Origin: Rheinheimera riviphila
Lineage (GTDB): Bacteria > Pseudomonadota > Gammaproteobacteria > Enterobacterales > Alteromonadaceae
NCBI RefSeq assembly: GCF_004005945.1
Contig: NZ_SACS01000001.1
Span: forward strand, 434,001 to 498,000
DNA length: 64,000 nucleotides
Reading direction: 5' to 3'
In this document: piece by piece, positions 34,969 through 43,606 of the stretch
How positions within the stretch are numbered: position 1 is the first letter of the stretch
Layout: each line of letters begins with the position of its first letter
Notes under the pieces: generated by a model
The model's database searches: none
Seen by the model: only the letters and a program-made list of their open reading frames with translations
Told to the model about the DNA's origin: nothing
Translations under genes and position numbers: made by a program

Positions 34969-36410
34969 TTGATATCACCAAACTCAATCAACTCAGTGCT
35001 GCCCGCGTGCTGGTGGTCGGCGATGTGATGCTGGATCGCTATTATCAGGGCGATACGCAGCGGATTTCGCCGGAAGCGCCAGTGCCGGTGGTGAAAATCA
35101 GCAAAATTGAAGATAAAGCCGGTGGTGCCGCCAACGTCGCCCGTAATATCGCGCACTTAGATGCCAAAGTCGGTTTGCTCGGGCTGATTGGCGATGACGC
35201 CGAAGGTGACAGCCTGACCCATATTTTGGAGCAGGACGGCATTTATTCAGCGCTATTAAAACAACCCGACTTGCCGACGATTGCCAAAATGCGGGTGATT
35301 TCGCGCCATCAACAAGTGGTGCGGCTGGATGTCGAGCAAAACTTCAGCCTGGCACACAGCGAAGCTTTAGCCGATAAAGTAGAAGCTTTGCTCCCGGATT
35401 ACGATTTTGTGCTGGTCAGCGACTACAACAAAGGTTCCTTAGCCGCAGTGGGCCGGATCATTCAAAGCGCGAAAGCTGCCGGTAAATACGTGTTGGTCGA
35501 CCCGAAACAAGCCGATCTAAGCGTGTATCGCGGCGCTGATATTCTGACACCGAACTTATCCGAATTCCGTCTGGCCGGTGGCGATACCAGTAGCGATGAA
35601 GCGATGTTTAGCTCTGCCCGCGCTATGCTGACACGCTGCGGTATTGCGGCCATGCTGCTGACCCGCTCTGAGCAAGGCATGACGCTCATCACGCAAAACG
35701 ATCACCACCATTTCCCGGCACAAGTGCTGGAAGTTAGTGATGTGACCGGCGCTGGTGATACCGTGATTGCGACATTAGCGGTGATGTTAGGCGCTGGGAT
35801 GGCGCTGCCACAAGCGGTGGAAATGGCCAATTTAGCCGCTGGTATTGTGGTTGGTAAACTGGGCGCGGCCACGGTATCCCCAACTGAACTTGCCAGCAAA
35901 CTCAATAAACACTTGTTTTCACAAGGCGATGTTTATCAGACGCCTTTTGACAAAGTGCTGCAGCATATTGAATTTGCAAAGCAAAATGGCGAGCGCATTG
36001 TATTCACTAACGGCTGTTTTGATATTTTACACGCCGGTCATGTGCGCTATCTGGCACAGGCCAAGGCGCTCGGCGACCGCTTGGTGGTGGGCCTCAATAG
36101 CGACGCTTCAATTAAACGCCTCAAAGGCGAAACCCGGCCAGTCAACCCGCTGAATGAACGTGCCATTGTACTGGCAAGTCTGGCAAGTGTCGATTGGGTG
36201 CTGCCGTTTGGTGACACTGACGCCGAGCACGACACGCCGTTGCAACTGATTTTGCAAGTGAAACCGGACGTATTAGTTAAAGGTGGTGATTACAGCATCG
36301 AGACCATCGTTGGTGCGCCAGAAGTGCTGGCTGCTGGCGGTGAAGTGAAAGTGCTGCAGTTTGTTGATGGTTGTTCGACCAGCGCCATTATTAAAAAAAT
36401 TCAGGGATAA
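34965..36410 (+). CDS. hldE: Bifunctional heptose-7-phosphate kinase / heptose-1-phosphate adenylyltransferase
   Basis: 481 residues, full length. Residues ~1-320 are a PfkB-type kinase ([34 protein letters not shown]); residues ~345-481 are a nucleotidyltransferase with [17 protein letters not shown] and the substrate run VKGGDYS. It supplies two steps of ADP-heptose synthesis. Overlaps gmhA by 4 nt. Confidence 0.97.
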   Translation: MIDITKLNQLSAARVLVVGDVMLDRYYQGDTQRISPEAPVPVVKISKIEDKAGGAANVARNIAHLDAKVGLLGLIGDDAEGDSLTHILEQDGIYSALLKQPDLPTIAKMRVISRHQQVVRLDVEQNFSLAHSEALADKVEALLPDYDFVLVSDYNKGSLAAVGRIIQSAKAAGKYVLVDPKQADLSVYRGADILTPNLSEFRLAGGDTSSDEAMFSSARAMLTRCGIAAMLLTRSEQGMTLITQNDHHHFPAQVLEVSDVTGAGDTVIATLAVMLGAGMALPQAVEMANLAAGIVVGKLGAATVSPTELASKLNKHLFSQGDVYQTPFDKVLQHIEFAKQNGERIVFTNGCFDILHAGHVRYLAQAKALGDRLVVGLNSDASIKRLKGETRPVNPLNERAIVLASLASVDWVLPFGDTDAEHDTPLQLILQVKPDVLVKGGDYSIETIVGAPEVLAAGGEVKVLQFVDGCSTSAIIKKIQG

Positions 36411-36416
36411 CGGATT

Positions 36417-37526
36417 TTGACCGAAGCTTTTGTAACCGCTGTTTCCCCTGCAATCACGCAGCCGCTGCAGTCGATTTGTATTTTACGGCTGTCCGCCATC
36501 GGCGATGTGTGCCATGCGGTCGCGGCGGTGCAAGCCATTCAACAACATTACCCCAAGGCGCAGCTGACCTGGATTGTCGGCAAAGTCGAAGCCATGTTAC
36601 TGAAAGACCTGCCCGGTGTGGAGTTGGTGGTATTTGATAAAAAACTCGGTTTTAAAGCTTATGCCGATTTAAAGCAAAAGTTACAAGGCAGGCAGTTTGA
36701 TGTGCTGCTGCATATGCAGGTCGCGCTGCGGGCCAATCTGGCGTCTTTGGTGATCAATGCCAAACGTAAAATTGGCTTTGACTGGTCACGCGCCAAAGAG
36801 CTGCATGCGCTCTTTATGCGGGAACGCATTGCACCGCAAGCGACACCGCATGTGCTGGACGGTTTTGCTGGTTTTGCTAGGCATCTGGGCGTGCCGTTTC
36901 TGCAAAACCCGACAGATAAACCGCAGTGGCAAATGCCGCTCAGCCAAGCCGATGTCGATTTCGCCACCGCGCAATTACAGCCATTTCGCGACCAGGGCAC
37001 CAGTCGGTTTTTAGTGATTTGCCCGGCCGCTTCCAAAGCCGAACGTAACTGGTTGCCGATGCGTTATGCCGCGATCGCCGATTATGCCGCCAATTTAGGC
37101 TTTGTGGTGTTACTCTGTGGTGGCCCAACGGCCATGGAATATCAGCTGCGGGATGATATTTTGCAGCAAACGCAAAGCAATGTTGTTGATTTGGTTGGTA
37201 AAACCACGCTGAAACAATTGCTGGCACTGTTACAACAAGCCTCGGTGGTGATAGCCCCCGATACCGGTCCTGCGCATATGGCGGTGACAGTAGGCACGCC
37301 GGTGATTGGGCTGTACGCGCATAGCAATCCGGATCGCACCGGACCTTATTTGTACCGCCATTATGTGGTCGAGGTTTATCACGACGAGTTATTGCGTCAG
37401 ACCGGCAAAACCGCGGCGCAGCAGAAATTCGGTAAGCGGGTCAAAGGAAGTCAGCTAATGGCACAAATTGAAGTGGAACAGGTAAAAACCATGCTGAATA
37501 CCCTGATAACGCAGGAAAAATTGTAA
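36417..37526 (+). CDS. Glycosyltransferase family 9 (heptosyltransferase-like)
   Basis: 369 residues. ICILRLSAIGDVCHAVAAVQAIQ is the family N-terminus, and VIAPDTGPAHMAVTVGTPVIGLYAHSNPDRTGPY the C-terminal nucleotide-sugar site. It probably adds heptose to the LPS inner core at the cytoplasmic face. The only start that fits is TTG 36417, seven bases after the hldE stop; no ATG precedes the conserved N-terminus. Which heptosyltransferase (I, II or other) is not clear. Confidence 0.85.
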   Translation: MTEAFVTAVSPAITQPLQSICILRLSAIGDVCHAVAAVQAIQQHYPKAQLTWIVGKVEAMLLKDLPGVELVVFDKKLGFKAYADLKQKLQGRQFDVLLHMQVALRANLASLVINAKRKIGFDWSRAKELHALFMRERIAPQATPHVLDGFAGFARHLGVPFLQNPTDKPQWQMPLSQADVDFATAQLQPFRDQGTSRFLVICPAASKAERNWLPMRYAAIADYAANLGFVVLLCGGPTAMEYQLRDDILQQTQSNVVDLVGKTTLKQLLALLQQASVVIAPDTGPAHMAVTVGTPVIGLYAHSNPDRTGPYLYRHYVVEVYHDELLRQTGKTAAQQKFGKRVKGSQLMAQIEVEQVKTMLNTLITQEKL

Positions 37527-38164
37527 TGACAATGGACAGCAATGAGGTGCGCAATATGGATATTACGCAAACTGATACTGCAAGTACGCCGGAAGCTTCG
37601 GCAGCAAAAGAGCCGCTGCGTAAAGCGGCCTTTCTCGACCGTGACGGCGTGATCAATATCGACCACGGTTATTTACATCAGCCAGAACAATTCGATTTTA
37701 TCGACGGCGTGTTTGATGCCTGTCGTCATCTGCAAAACCTCGGTTATTTACTGATCGTGGTCACCAATCAATCCGGTATCGCCCGTGGTTATTACACTGA
37801 ACATCAGTTCGCACTGCTGACCAGCTGGATGAAACAACAATTCGCCGCCCATGGGGTGAAAATTGATGGCGTGTATTATTGCCCGCATCATCTGGAAAAA
37901 GGCCACAACCCTTACAATATCGACTGTGATTGTCGTAAACCTCGCCCGGGAATGCTGACGCAGGCGATCCGCGAATACGGCATCGATCCTGCGCAAAGCC
38001 TGATGCTGGGCGATAAAGCCGCCGATATGCAAGCCGCCGCTGCCGCCGGGGTGGCGCGTAAGGTGTTGGTATTGTCCGGACAAGCGCTCAGTGAAGAAGA
38101 CAAGCAGCAGGCTGATGAAGTTTGGCCTTCGATTTATACCGCGCTGACGGCGGTGCAAGCCTGA
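37526..38164 (+). CDS. gmhB: Heptose-1,7-bisphosphate 7-phosphatase
   Basis: 212-residue HAD phosphatase: FLDRDGVINIDHGYL (nucleophile and acid Asp), VVTNQSGIARGYY, the zinc-site run CPHHLEKGHNPYNIDCDCRKPRPGML and MLGDKAADMQAA. Removes the 7-phosphate in ADP-heptose synthesis. Starts on the last base of the previous stop (TAATG). It carries about 30 extra N-terminal residues; ATG 37556 is an alternative start. hldD is not in the window. Confidence 0.92.
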   Translation: MTMDSNEVRNMDITQTDTASTPEASAAKEPLRKAAFLDRDGVINIDHGYLHQPEQFDFIDGVFDACRHLQNLGYLLIVVTNQSGIARGYYTEHQFALLTSWMKQQFAAHGVKIDGVYYCPHHLEKGHNPYNIDCDCRKPRPGMLTQAIREYGIDPAQSLMLGDKAADMQAAAAAGVARKVLVLSGQALSEEDKQQADEVWPSIYTALTAVQA

Positions 38165-38180
38165 CAAAACGGAGGCAGTG

Positions 38181-38702
38181 ATGCAGCGCAGAACATTTTT
38201 ACTGGGTAGTACCGCGCTTATCGCAGTGTCCGGGTTGGGACTTGCCGCTGGCAAAGCGCTGCATACCTATGATTTAGCGACGTTATTACAGCAACTGCAA
38301 GCTTTTCGCGGCAAAGAAATCAAGCACAGCGGCGCCTGGTCTGCCTCTGAAGTCTTCCAACATTGTGCACAAAGTATTGCCGGTTCGCTGGATGGTTACC
38401 CAGAGCAAAAGTCGCCGTTGTTTCAACTCAGCATCGGCAAGTTGGCACTGAGTACCTTTCAGGCCGCCGGTGCCATGCGACATCCGCTGGCTGAACCAAT
38501 TCCGGGTATGGCGGTATTAAATTCACAACTGCCGACCGCTCAGGCACTGGAACTGCTGATCAGCCAGTTAGAACGGTTTTTGCAAAACACAGATGAAATG
38601 CTGCAACCCCATTTTGCGTATGGCACCCTCAGTAAATCAAATTACCAAGCCGCCCACTGGCTGCACATCAGCCAACATTTGTCAGAGTTAACAGTCACTT
38701 AA
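38181..38702 (+). CDS. DUF1569 protein with Tat-type signal
   Basis: 173 residues from ATG 38181 (GGAGG at 38171-38175; a GTG three bases earlier lies too close). The N-terminus Q-R-R-T-F-L-L-G-S plus a hydrophobic run is a twin-arginine-type signal. The remainder matches the DinB-like DUF1569 family (GAWSASEVFQHCAQSI...). Periplasmic, function unknown. It follows gmhB by 16 nt and may be in the same transcript without belonging to the pathway. Confidence 0.78.
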   Translation: MQRRTFLLGSTALIAVSGLGLAAGKALHTYDLATLLQQLQAFRGKEIKHSGAWSASEVFQHCAQSIAGSLDGYPEQKSPLFQLSIGKLALSTFQAAGAMRHPLAEPIPGMAVLNSQLPTAQALELLISQLERFLQNTDEMLQPHFAYGTLSKSNYQAAHWLHISQHLSELTVT

Positions 38703-38755
38703 AACCCAATTTATTGACGACTTGCCGAAGGCGATTTGATGTGACTCTGCACGGC

Positions 38756-38837
38756 GGCGTACTGCCTTCGGCGAGTACGCCCTACGCTCAAGACACCTAA
38801 AAGTAGGGCGTACTCACCGCGTCAGCGGTAGTACGCC
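38756..38837. repeat. Palindromic intergenic repeat, copy A
   Basis: Two hairpins, each bounded by GGCGTACT and AGTACGCC (38756-38781 and 38807-38837), face each other; their inner arms AGTACGCCCTAC (38774-38785) and GTAGGGCGTACT (38803-38814) also pair perfectly. It lies between the convergent ends of the DUF1569 gene and the porin gene. A related copy is at 53255. This REP-like plan suggests a family spread by a transposase, none of which is seen here. Confidence 0.85.
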
Positions 38838-38893
38838 GAAGGTGTCATTCACCGTGAAAAATCAACCGCGTGCGACTTCAACAAACAGCGAGG

Positions 38894-39616
38894 CTAAAAC
38901 AACCATTTCAGCAGAAAATTCACATTCACTTCGTTGCTTTTAACCGCGGCGCTATTTGGGATATGGTATTTATTGCGCCACAAATTGATTTCGGTGCCTA
39001 AGTAAACCTGATCCTGCACGCCCAGCCAATGCTGGATTGGGAATTTCAGCTGCGAGGTGAAATTCACGCTGGTGGCTTTTTCACCATGCGCGCTGCTGTA
39101 ATCAATAAAACCGTCGTATAACGCCGCTTGCGCGCCGAATTGCAGCGGCAAAGCCCAGGCTAAAGTCGCCTGATAATTGTTGGCGCCAATATCATTCTGC
39201 CGCCGGTACACATTCAGCTGGGTGAATTTCATCCCCGGAATAGCTAAATCCAGCCCAACACCATACAAAAAATTGGTAAAACGCTCGCCTTGTTCGATGG
39301 TGCCCGCTAACAACACATCTTTAAACAAACCACCAGCAAGCTGCCACGAGGTATTTTTACCCAGACTCAACCGCGGCGACCATTCGCCATAAGACAAATG
39401 ATCTTTTCGGCTGCTGACGCTGTGATCGATAAACAAAAAACTATCGCCCCAACTGGTATTGGCGGCGTGTTCCAGCGTTAGCACATGGCGTTTGGGGTCG
39501 CCAATCCGATATTCAGTACCGTATAAATAAGTCAGGCTGGCTTGTTGCCAATTGACGGCGGCATGACTGTTGAAACAACAGCCTGCCAATAAAGACCACA
39601 GCATCGTCGTTTTCAT
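38894..39616 (-). CDS. Tsx-like nucleoside-specific outer-membrane channel
   Basis: 240 residues from ATG 39616 (TAGGTG upstream; a GTG at 39625 is possible). Signal peptide cleaved near SHAAVNW, then a beta-barrel ending VNFLLKWLF with terminal Phe. The pattern WQQASLTYLYGTEYRIG, FLFIDHSVSS, YGEWSPRLSL resembles Tsx-family porins that pass nucleosides. Monocistronic. Confidence 0.78.
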   Translation of the reverse strand: MKTTMLWSLLAGCCFNSHAAVNWQQASLTYLYGTEYRIGDPKRHVLTLEHAANTSWGDSFLFIDHSVSSRKDHLSYGEWSPRLSLGKNTSWQLAGGLFKDVLLAGTIEQGERFTNFLYGVGLDLAIPGMKFTQLNVYRRQNDIGANNYQATLAWALPLQFGAQAALYDGFIDYSSAHGEKATSVNFTSQLKFPIQHWLGVQDQVYLGTEINLWRNKYHIPNSAAVKSNEVNVNFLLKWLF

Positions 39617-39716
39617 CGCGGACACCTACCAGTGAGCAGAAACTCAGTGTGGCTGATGCACGCCAATAGCGCGAATCTGAATGATGAAAATACCCGCTTT
39701 GAAAACGAAGCTGAAC

Positions 39717-40400
39717 TCAGACTTCCTGCAATGCTTTCAACGCTTTGGAGTGAAACTCACGGTGTTTCATCACCAGCAGCACAATAACGGTGGCTAACAT
39801 AAACAGCCAAACATTGATAAACCACGCCAGCGCCGCCAGTGAAAAATAGATAGCGCGCAGGCCATAGTTAAAAGAATGCGCGGCTTGATCAATCACTTTC
39901 GCAGCGCGGTTGGCGTACAGTTGCAACTCGTCTTCCGACAAATTATGACCTTCAGGCGCAGCGCCAATCAGCACCCCTCCAAAGCCATACTGACGCAACG
40001 ACCAGGTAAACTGGAAAAAGGTGAAGACGTAAATCAAGCCTAAAAACAGCAACTTAAACTGCATCAAGCCATCCACATGATCAAGCCACGGCATCACTTG
40101 CATCAATACCTGGGCAATTTTGTCGCTGGAGGCGATGGCGGTTAATAAACCGGCGAGGATCAACATTGAACTGGAGGCGAAAAAACTGACGTTGCGCTCC
40201 AGCGTCGAAATCAGCGCTACATCGGCCATTTTGTTATCGCGGGTCAACATTTGGCGCATCCAATCGGTACGTTTACGGCGCAGCTCAAATGACAAACAAC
40301 TGACAGTGCGCGCTTTGCGTTTGGCGAACAAGGTATAGCCCACCCAAAGTGCAATAAACCACAGCACCGCCACCACATCTATCCACGGAAAATCTTGCAT
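39717..40400 (-). CDS. DUF599 membrane protein
   Basis: 227 residues from ATG 40400; a GTG 18 bases earlier is possible. Four membrane helices, with the DUF599 region NRAAKVIDQAAHSFNYGLRAIYFSLAALAWF. Conserved inner-membrane protein of unknown function. It is close downstream of, and likely co-transcribed with, the CHASE kinase gene (47 nt). Confidence 0.85.
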   Translation of the reverse strand: MQDFPWIDVVAVLWFIALWVGYTLFAKRKARTVSCLSFELRRKRTDWMRQMLTRDNKMADVALISTLERNVSFFASSSMLILAGLLTAIASSDKIAQVLMQVMPWLDHVDGLMQFKLLFLGLIYVFTFFQFTWSLRQYGFGGVLIGAAPEGHNLSEDELQLYANRAAKVIDQAAHSFNYGLRAIYFSLAALAWFINVWLFMLATVIVLLVMKHREFHSKALKALQEV

Positions 40401-40447
40401 CACTCGGGTTGACTCCACGCTACGAAGAAAAAAATCAGTTCAGGCCG

Positions 40448-42337
40448 TTATTGCACCGGTAAATCAATATAAAAACAAGCACCTGTTGGTGAATTTGGCT
40501 GATAGCCAATTTCGCCGTTCATCCGCTCCATCAGCTCTTTGCTGATCGCCAGACCCAGCCCAGTGCCGCTCAGCCGTCGGGTGGTAGAACTGTCGGCTTG
40601 TGAGAATTTTTGAAACAAGCGTGGCACAAAATCAGCGGGTACACCGGGGCCGCGATCGGTCACCGACACCCGCACTTTCAGACCAATCAACCGCACTTCA
40701 AGCAGCACCAGGCCTTGCTCCGGCGAAAAACGAATGGCATTTGCCAGTAGATTGGCAAACACCTGCTGCAGACGGTGTTCATCCACCAGCACCTGGATGT
40801 TGTCGGTCAGATCGGACTGAATTTTAAGCTGCACGCCAGACTGCTGCGCCAGCGGTAAGTTACGGTTTTTCGCCTGTAATACCAACGGCATGATGTCGAG
40901 CAGTTGCATATAGAGCTGCATTTTACCGGCGGCCAGTTTTTCAATATCCAGAATATCGTTAATTAACAATGACAATTGCTGCCCATTTTGCTGGGCGATA
41001 TCCAAAAGTTGCTGCTGCGCTGGCGCCACTTCACCCACGACACCGGCGGCAAGTAACCCCAAAGCGCCGTTAATTGCCGTTAACGGCGTGCGCAATTCGT
41101 GGCTGACGGTGGACACAAACTCATCTTTTAACTGCTCAATCCGTTTGCGCTCGGTAATATCGCGGATCAGAAACACCGTCAGGCCTTGCTGCTGGTGATC
41201 GATATAGGTTTGATTCAGTTCGATTAAAATGGCTTGGCCGCCCTGATGCAGCGCCGTCAGTTCCAGCATGGCATCCTGCGGTATTAGTTGCGGCGCCTCC
41301 ACAAACAGCTGCTGATAATTTTTACCGCGCAACTGCTCCTGTTGGTAACCAAACAAGATCAGTGCTGCCGGATTGACCTGCTCAATCAGCCCGGCTTTAT
41401 TCACCACCACAATGGCGTCGGCCACGCTATTGAGCACGGTCCGAAAATAAGCTTCACTTTGTTGCCAGGCATCGGCGGTTTGCGCCAGCCGCCGATTCGC
41501 GACAAACACCGACAACACCAACAACCACAACATCAGGCAAATGCCCCAGCAAATCAGCCGCACCAGCCAGCCCTGCAACAAGACCGGCGACTCCAGTGCT
41601 TGCGCCGTCAGCTGCCAGCGGGCATCAGCTACTTTTAAATCCAGTAATATGGCGTCAGCATTAAACAACGCCGGATCGCCAAGCAGCATGGTGCTAATCG
41701 CTTGTTCATCGTTCCGGCGCAGTGCCACCTGTACGTCCAGTTCACTGGCGCGGTTTTGCAGCACCTGCCAAATTGACTGAATATTCAATACCGTACTGAC
41801 AATGCCCCAATAACGATCATCGGGCAAATACACCGGAATCCGGTGAATAAAGCCAACGCCGCCCTGGACTAAATTCACCGGTCCGGCCATTTGGGGTGTG
41901 CGCTGTTGAATGATCCGGGCGATATCCGGCCACTGATCGGCAATGTCCGGATAATAAACCCCCAGCACACTTTCATTGCCAAGTAACGGATAGACATAAG
42001 AAATTCGGTTGTCAGGCGCAATCGACATATTGCGGATATGCCGGCCTTGCCGGACCAGATTTGGCAGTAAAATGTCGAATTCGCTGTCCCGCACCTGGCC
42101 TTGGGATGCCTGAATGTAAGCGGCCAGACCAAAACTTAAGTTCAGCGGGCCGTTCATTTCCGATTCGATCATCGCCCTTAACTGACCTGCGGCAGCGGCC
42201 ACCTGGCGCATACTTTGGTTATGCTGCTTGGCGCGCTCCTGAAACACCAGATATTCGGTGATACCCGCCAGACCGAAAAATAATAAAACCAGCACCGTCC
42301 ATTGCCAGCGAAACAGAGGTCTGGATTGTACTTTCAT
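40448..42337 (-). CDS. CHASE-PAS sensor histidine kinase
   Basis: 629 residues: N-terminal membrane helix, periplasmic CHASE-type domain (~40-260), second helix (~262-282), PAS domain (~295-395), HisKA with His in FVSTVSHELRTPL, and HATPase with NLLANAIRFS, DRGPGVP and GTGLGLAISKE. No receiver domain is attached and no response regulator adjoins it, so its partner is elsewhere. Confidence 0.92.
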   Translation of the reverse strand: MKVQSRPLFRWQWTVLVLLFFGLAGITEYLVFQERAKQHNQSMRQVAAAAGQLRAMIESEMNGPLNLSFGLAAYIQASQGQVRDSEFDILLPNLVRQGRHIRNMSIAPDNRISYVYPLLGNESVLGVYYPDIADQWPDIARIIQQRTPQMAGPVNLVQGGVGFIHRIPVYLPDDRYWGIVSTVLNIQSIWQVLQNRASELDVQVALRRNDEQAISTMLLGDPALFNADAILLDLKVADARWQLTAQALESPVLLQGWLVRLICWGICLMLWLLVLSVFVANRRLAQTADAWQQSEAYFRTVLNSVADAIVVVNKAGLIEQVNPAALILFGYQQEQLRGKNYQQLFVEAPQLIPQDAMLELTALHQGGQAILIELNQTYIDHQQQGLTVFLIRDITERKRIEQLKDEFVSTVSHELRTPLTAINGALGLLAAGVVGEVAPAQQQLLDIAQQNGQQLSLLINDILDIEKLAAGKMQLYMQLLDIMPLVLQAKNRNLPLAQQSGVQLKIQSDLTDNIQVLVDEHRLQQVFANLLANAIRFSPEQGLVLLEVRLIGLKVRVSVTDRGPGVPADFVPRLFQKFSQADSSTTRRLSGTGLGLAISKELMERMNGEIGYQPNSPTGACFYIDLPVQ

Positions 42338-42470
42338 GCAGTTTCCTGATGATCGAGAGATGACCGCAGGCGTGTGCGCTGCGACAAGCTACTGAACAGG
42401 CTTGCAGGTTAATGATACACTTAGCCGGATTTTCCGGCAGATAAAATTTAGCAAGCGCGAGGAGCCTTCT

Positions 42471-43505
42471 GTGACCACACTGACCATCCAAACCCCTGAC
42501 GACTGGCACTTACATTTTCGTGACGGCGATATGCTCAAAGAAACCGTCGCCGCCACCGCCCGCTGCTTCCACCGCGCTGTGGTGATGCCAAATTTAGTAC
42601 CGCCAATCACCACCGGCGCACTGGCCACCAGCTACCGCGAACGCATTCTCGCCGCCCGGCCGCAAGGCAGCAATTTTCAGCCGATCATGACCATTTATCT
42701 GACCGACCAAACCACACAGCAAGACATCGCCGACGCCAAAGCCGCCGGTGTCTTAGCCGCTAAAATGTACCCGGCCGGTGCCACCACTAATTCACATTCG
42801 GGTGTTTCCAGCTTAAGCAGCCTGTATCCGGTGTTAGAAGCCTTGCAACAACACGATATGTTATTGCTGGTACACGGCGAAGTCACCGAAGCGCACGTCG
42901 ATATTTTCGACCGCGAAAAAGTGTTTATCGACCAGCATTTGTCGCAAATTGTCGCGAACTTCCCGGAACTGAAAGTGGTGCTGGAACATATCACCACCGC
43001 CGATGCAGTGGAATTTGTCAGCAACAGCTCAGCCAAAGTCGCCGCGACTATCACGCCGCAGCATTTATTGCTGAACCGCAACGACATGCTGGTCGGCGGT
43101 ATTCGCGTCCACAATTATTGCTTGCCGGTTCTCAAACGCAGCACCCACCAACAAGCGCTGCGTGCAGCTGTAAAAAGTGGCAACCCGAAGTTTTTCTTAG
43201 GCACCGATTCCGCGCCACACGCCAAACACCGCAAAGAAACCGCCTGCGGCTGCGCCGGTTGTTACAGTGCCTGGAGCGCGATTGAGTTATACGCGCAAGT
43301 GTTTGAAGAGCTGGACGCGCTGGATAAATTCGAAGCCTTCGCCAGCCACCATGGCGCCGACTTCTACGGTTTACCACGCAACAGCGGCAGCATCACCCTA
43401 GTGAAAGAACAGTGGCAAGTACCAGACGAAATCACCTTGCCCGATGGCTTGCCAATTGTGCCGTTTTTTGCAGGTCAGACGTTGCGCTGGAAGTTAAAAA
43501 GCTAA
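42471..43505 (+). CDS. pyrC: Dihydroorotase
   Basis: 344 residues starting at GTG 42471, with AGGAG at 42460-42464; upstream in-frame codons lack a ribosome site and the family begins at about [17 protein letters not shown]. Metal ligands HLH (WHLHFRD), Lys in [16 protein letters not shown], His in LVHGEV and EHITT, and Asp in [10 protein letters not shown] are in place. Class II dihydroorotase of pyrimidine synthesis, full length. Confidence 0.96.
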   Translation: MTTLTIQTPDDWHLHFRDGDMLKETVAATARCFHRAVVMPNLVPPITTGALATSYRERILAARPQGSNFQPIMTIYLTDQTTQQDIADAKAAGVLAAKMYPAGATTNSHSGVSSLSSLYPVLEALQQHDMLLLVHGEVTEAHVDIFDREKVFIDQHLSQIVANFPELKVVLEHITTADAVEFVSNSSAKVAATITPQHLLLNRNDMLVGGIRVHNYCLPVLKRSTHQQALRAAVKSGNPKFFLGTDSAPHAKHRKETACGCAGCYSAWSAIELYAQVFEELDALDKFEAFASHHGADFYGLPRNSGSITLVKEQWQVPDEITLPDGLPIVPFFAGQTLRWKLKS

Positions 43506-43517
43506 GTAGAAACCAAC

Positions 43518-43541
43518 ACCGCCTGCAGCGCAGCAGGCGGT
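43518..43541 (+). terminator. GC-rich hairpin after pyrC
   Basis: Nine-base-pair stem ACCGCCTGC/GCAGGCGGT with a six-base loop, 13 bases after the pyrC stop. No T-run follows, so it may be a stabilising hairpin or a weak terminator. Confidence 0.45.
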
Positions 43542-43606
43542 ATCAGACTGGCAACTGCCCGTATCAAAGCTATACTGCAAAAATCTGCTTTTTCTGAATC
43601 TCCATC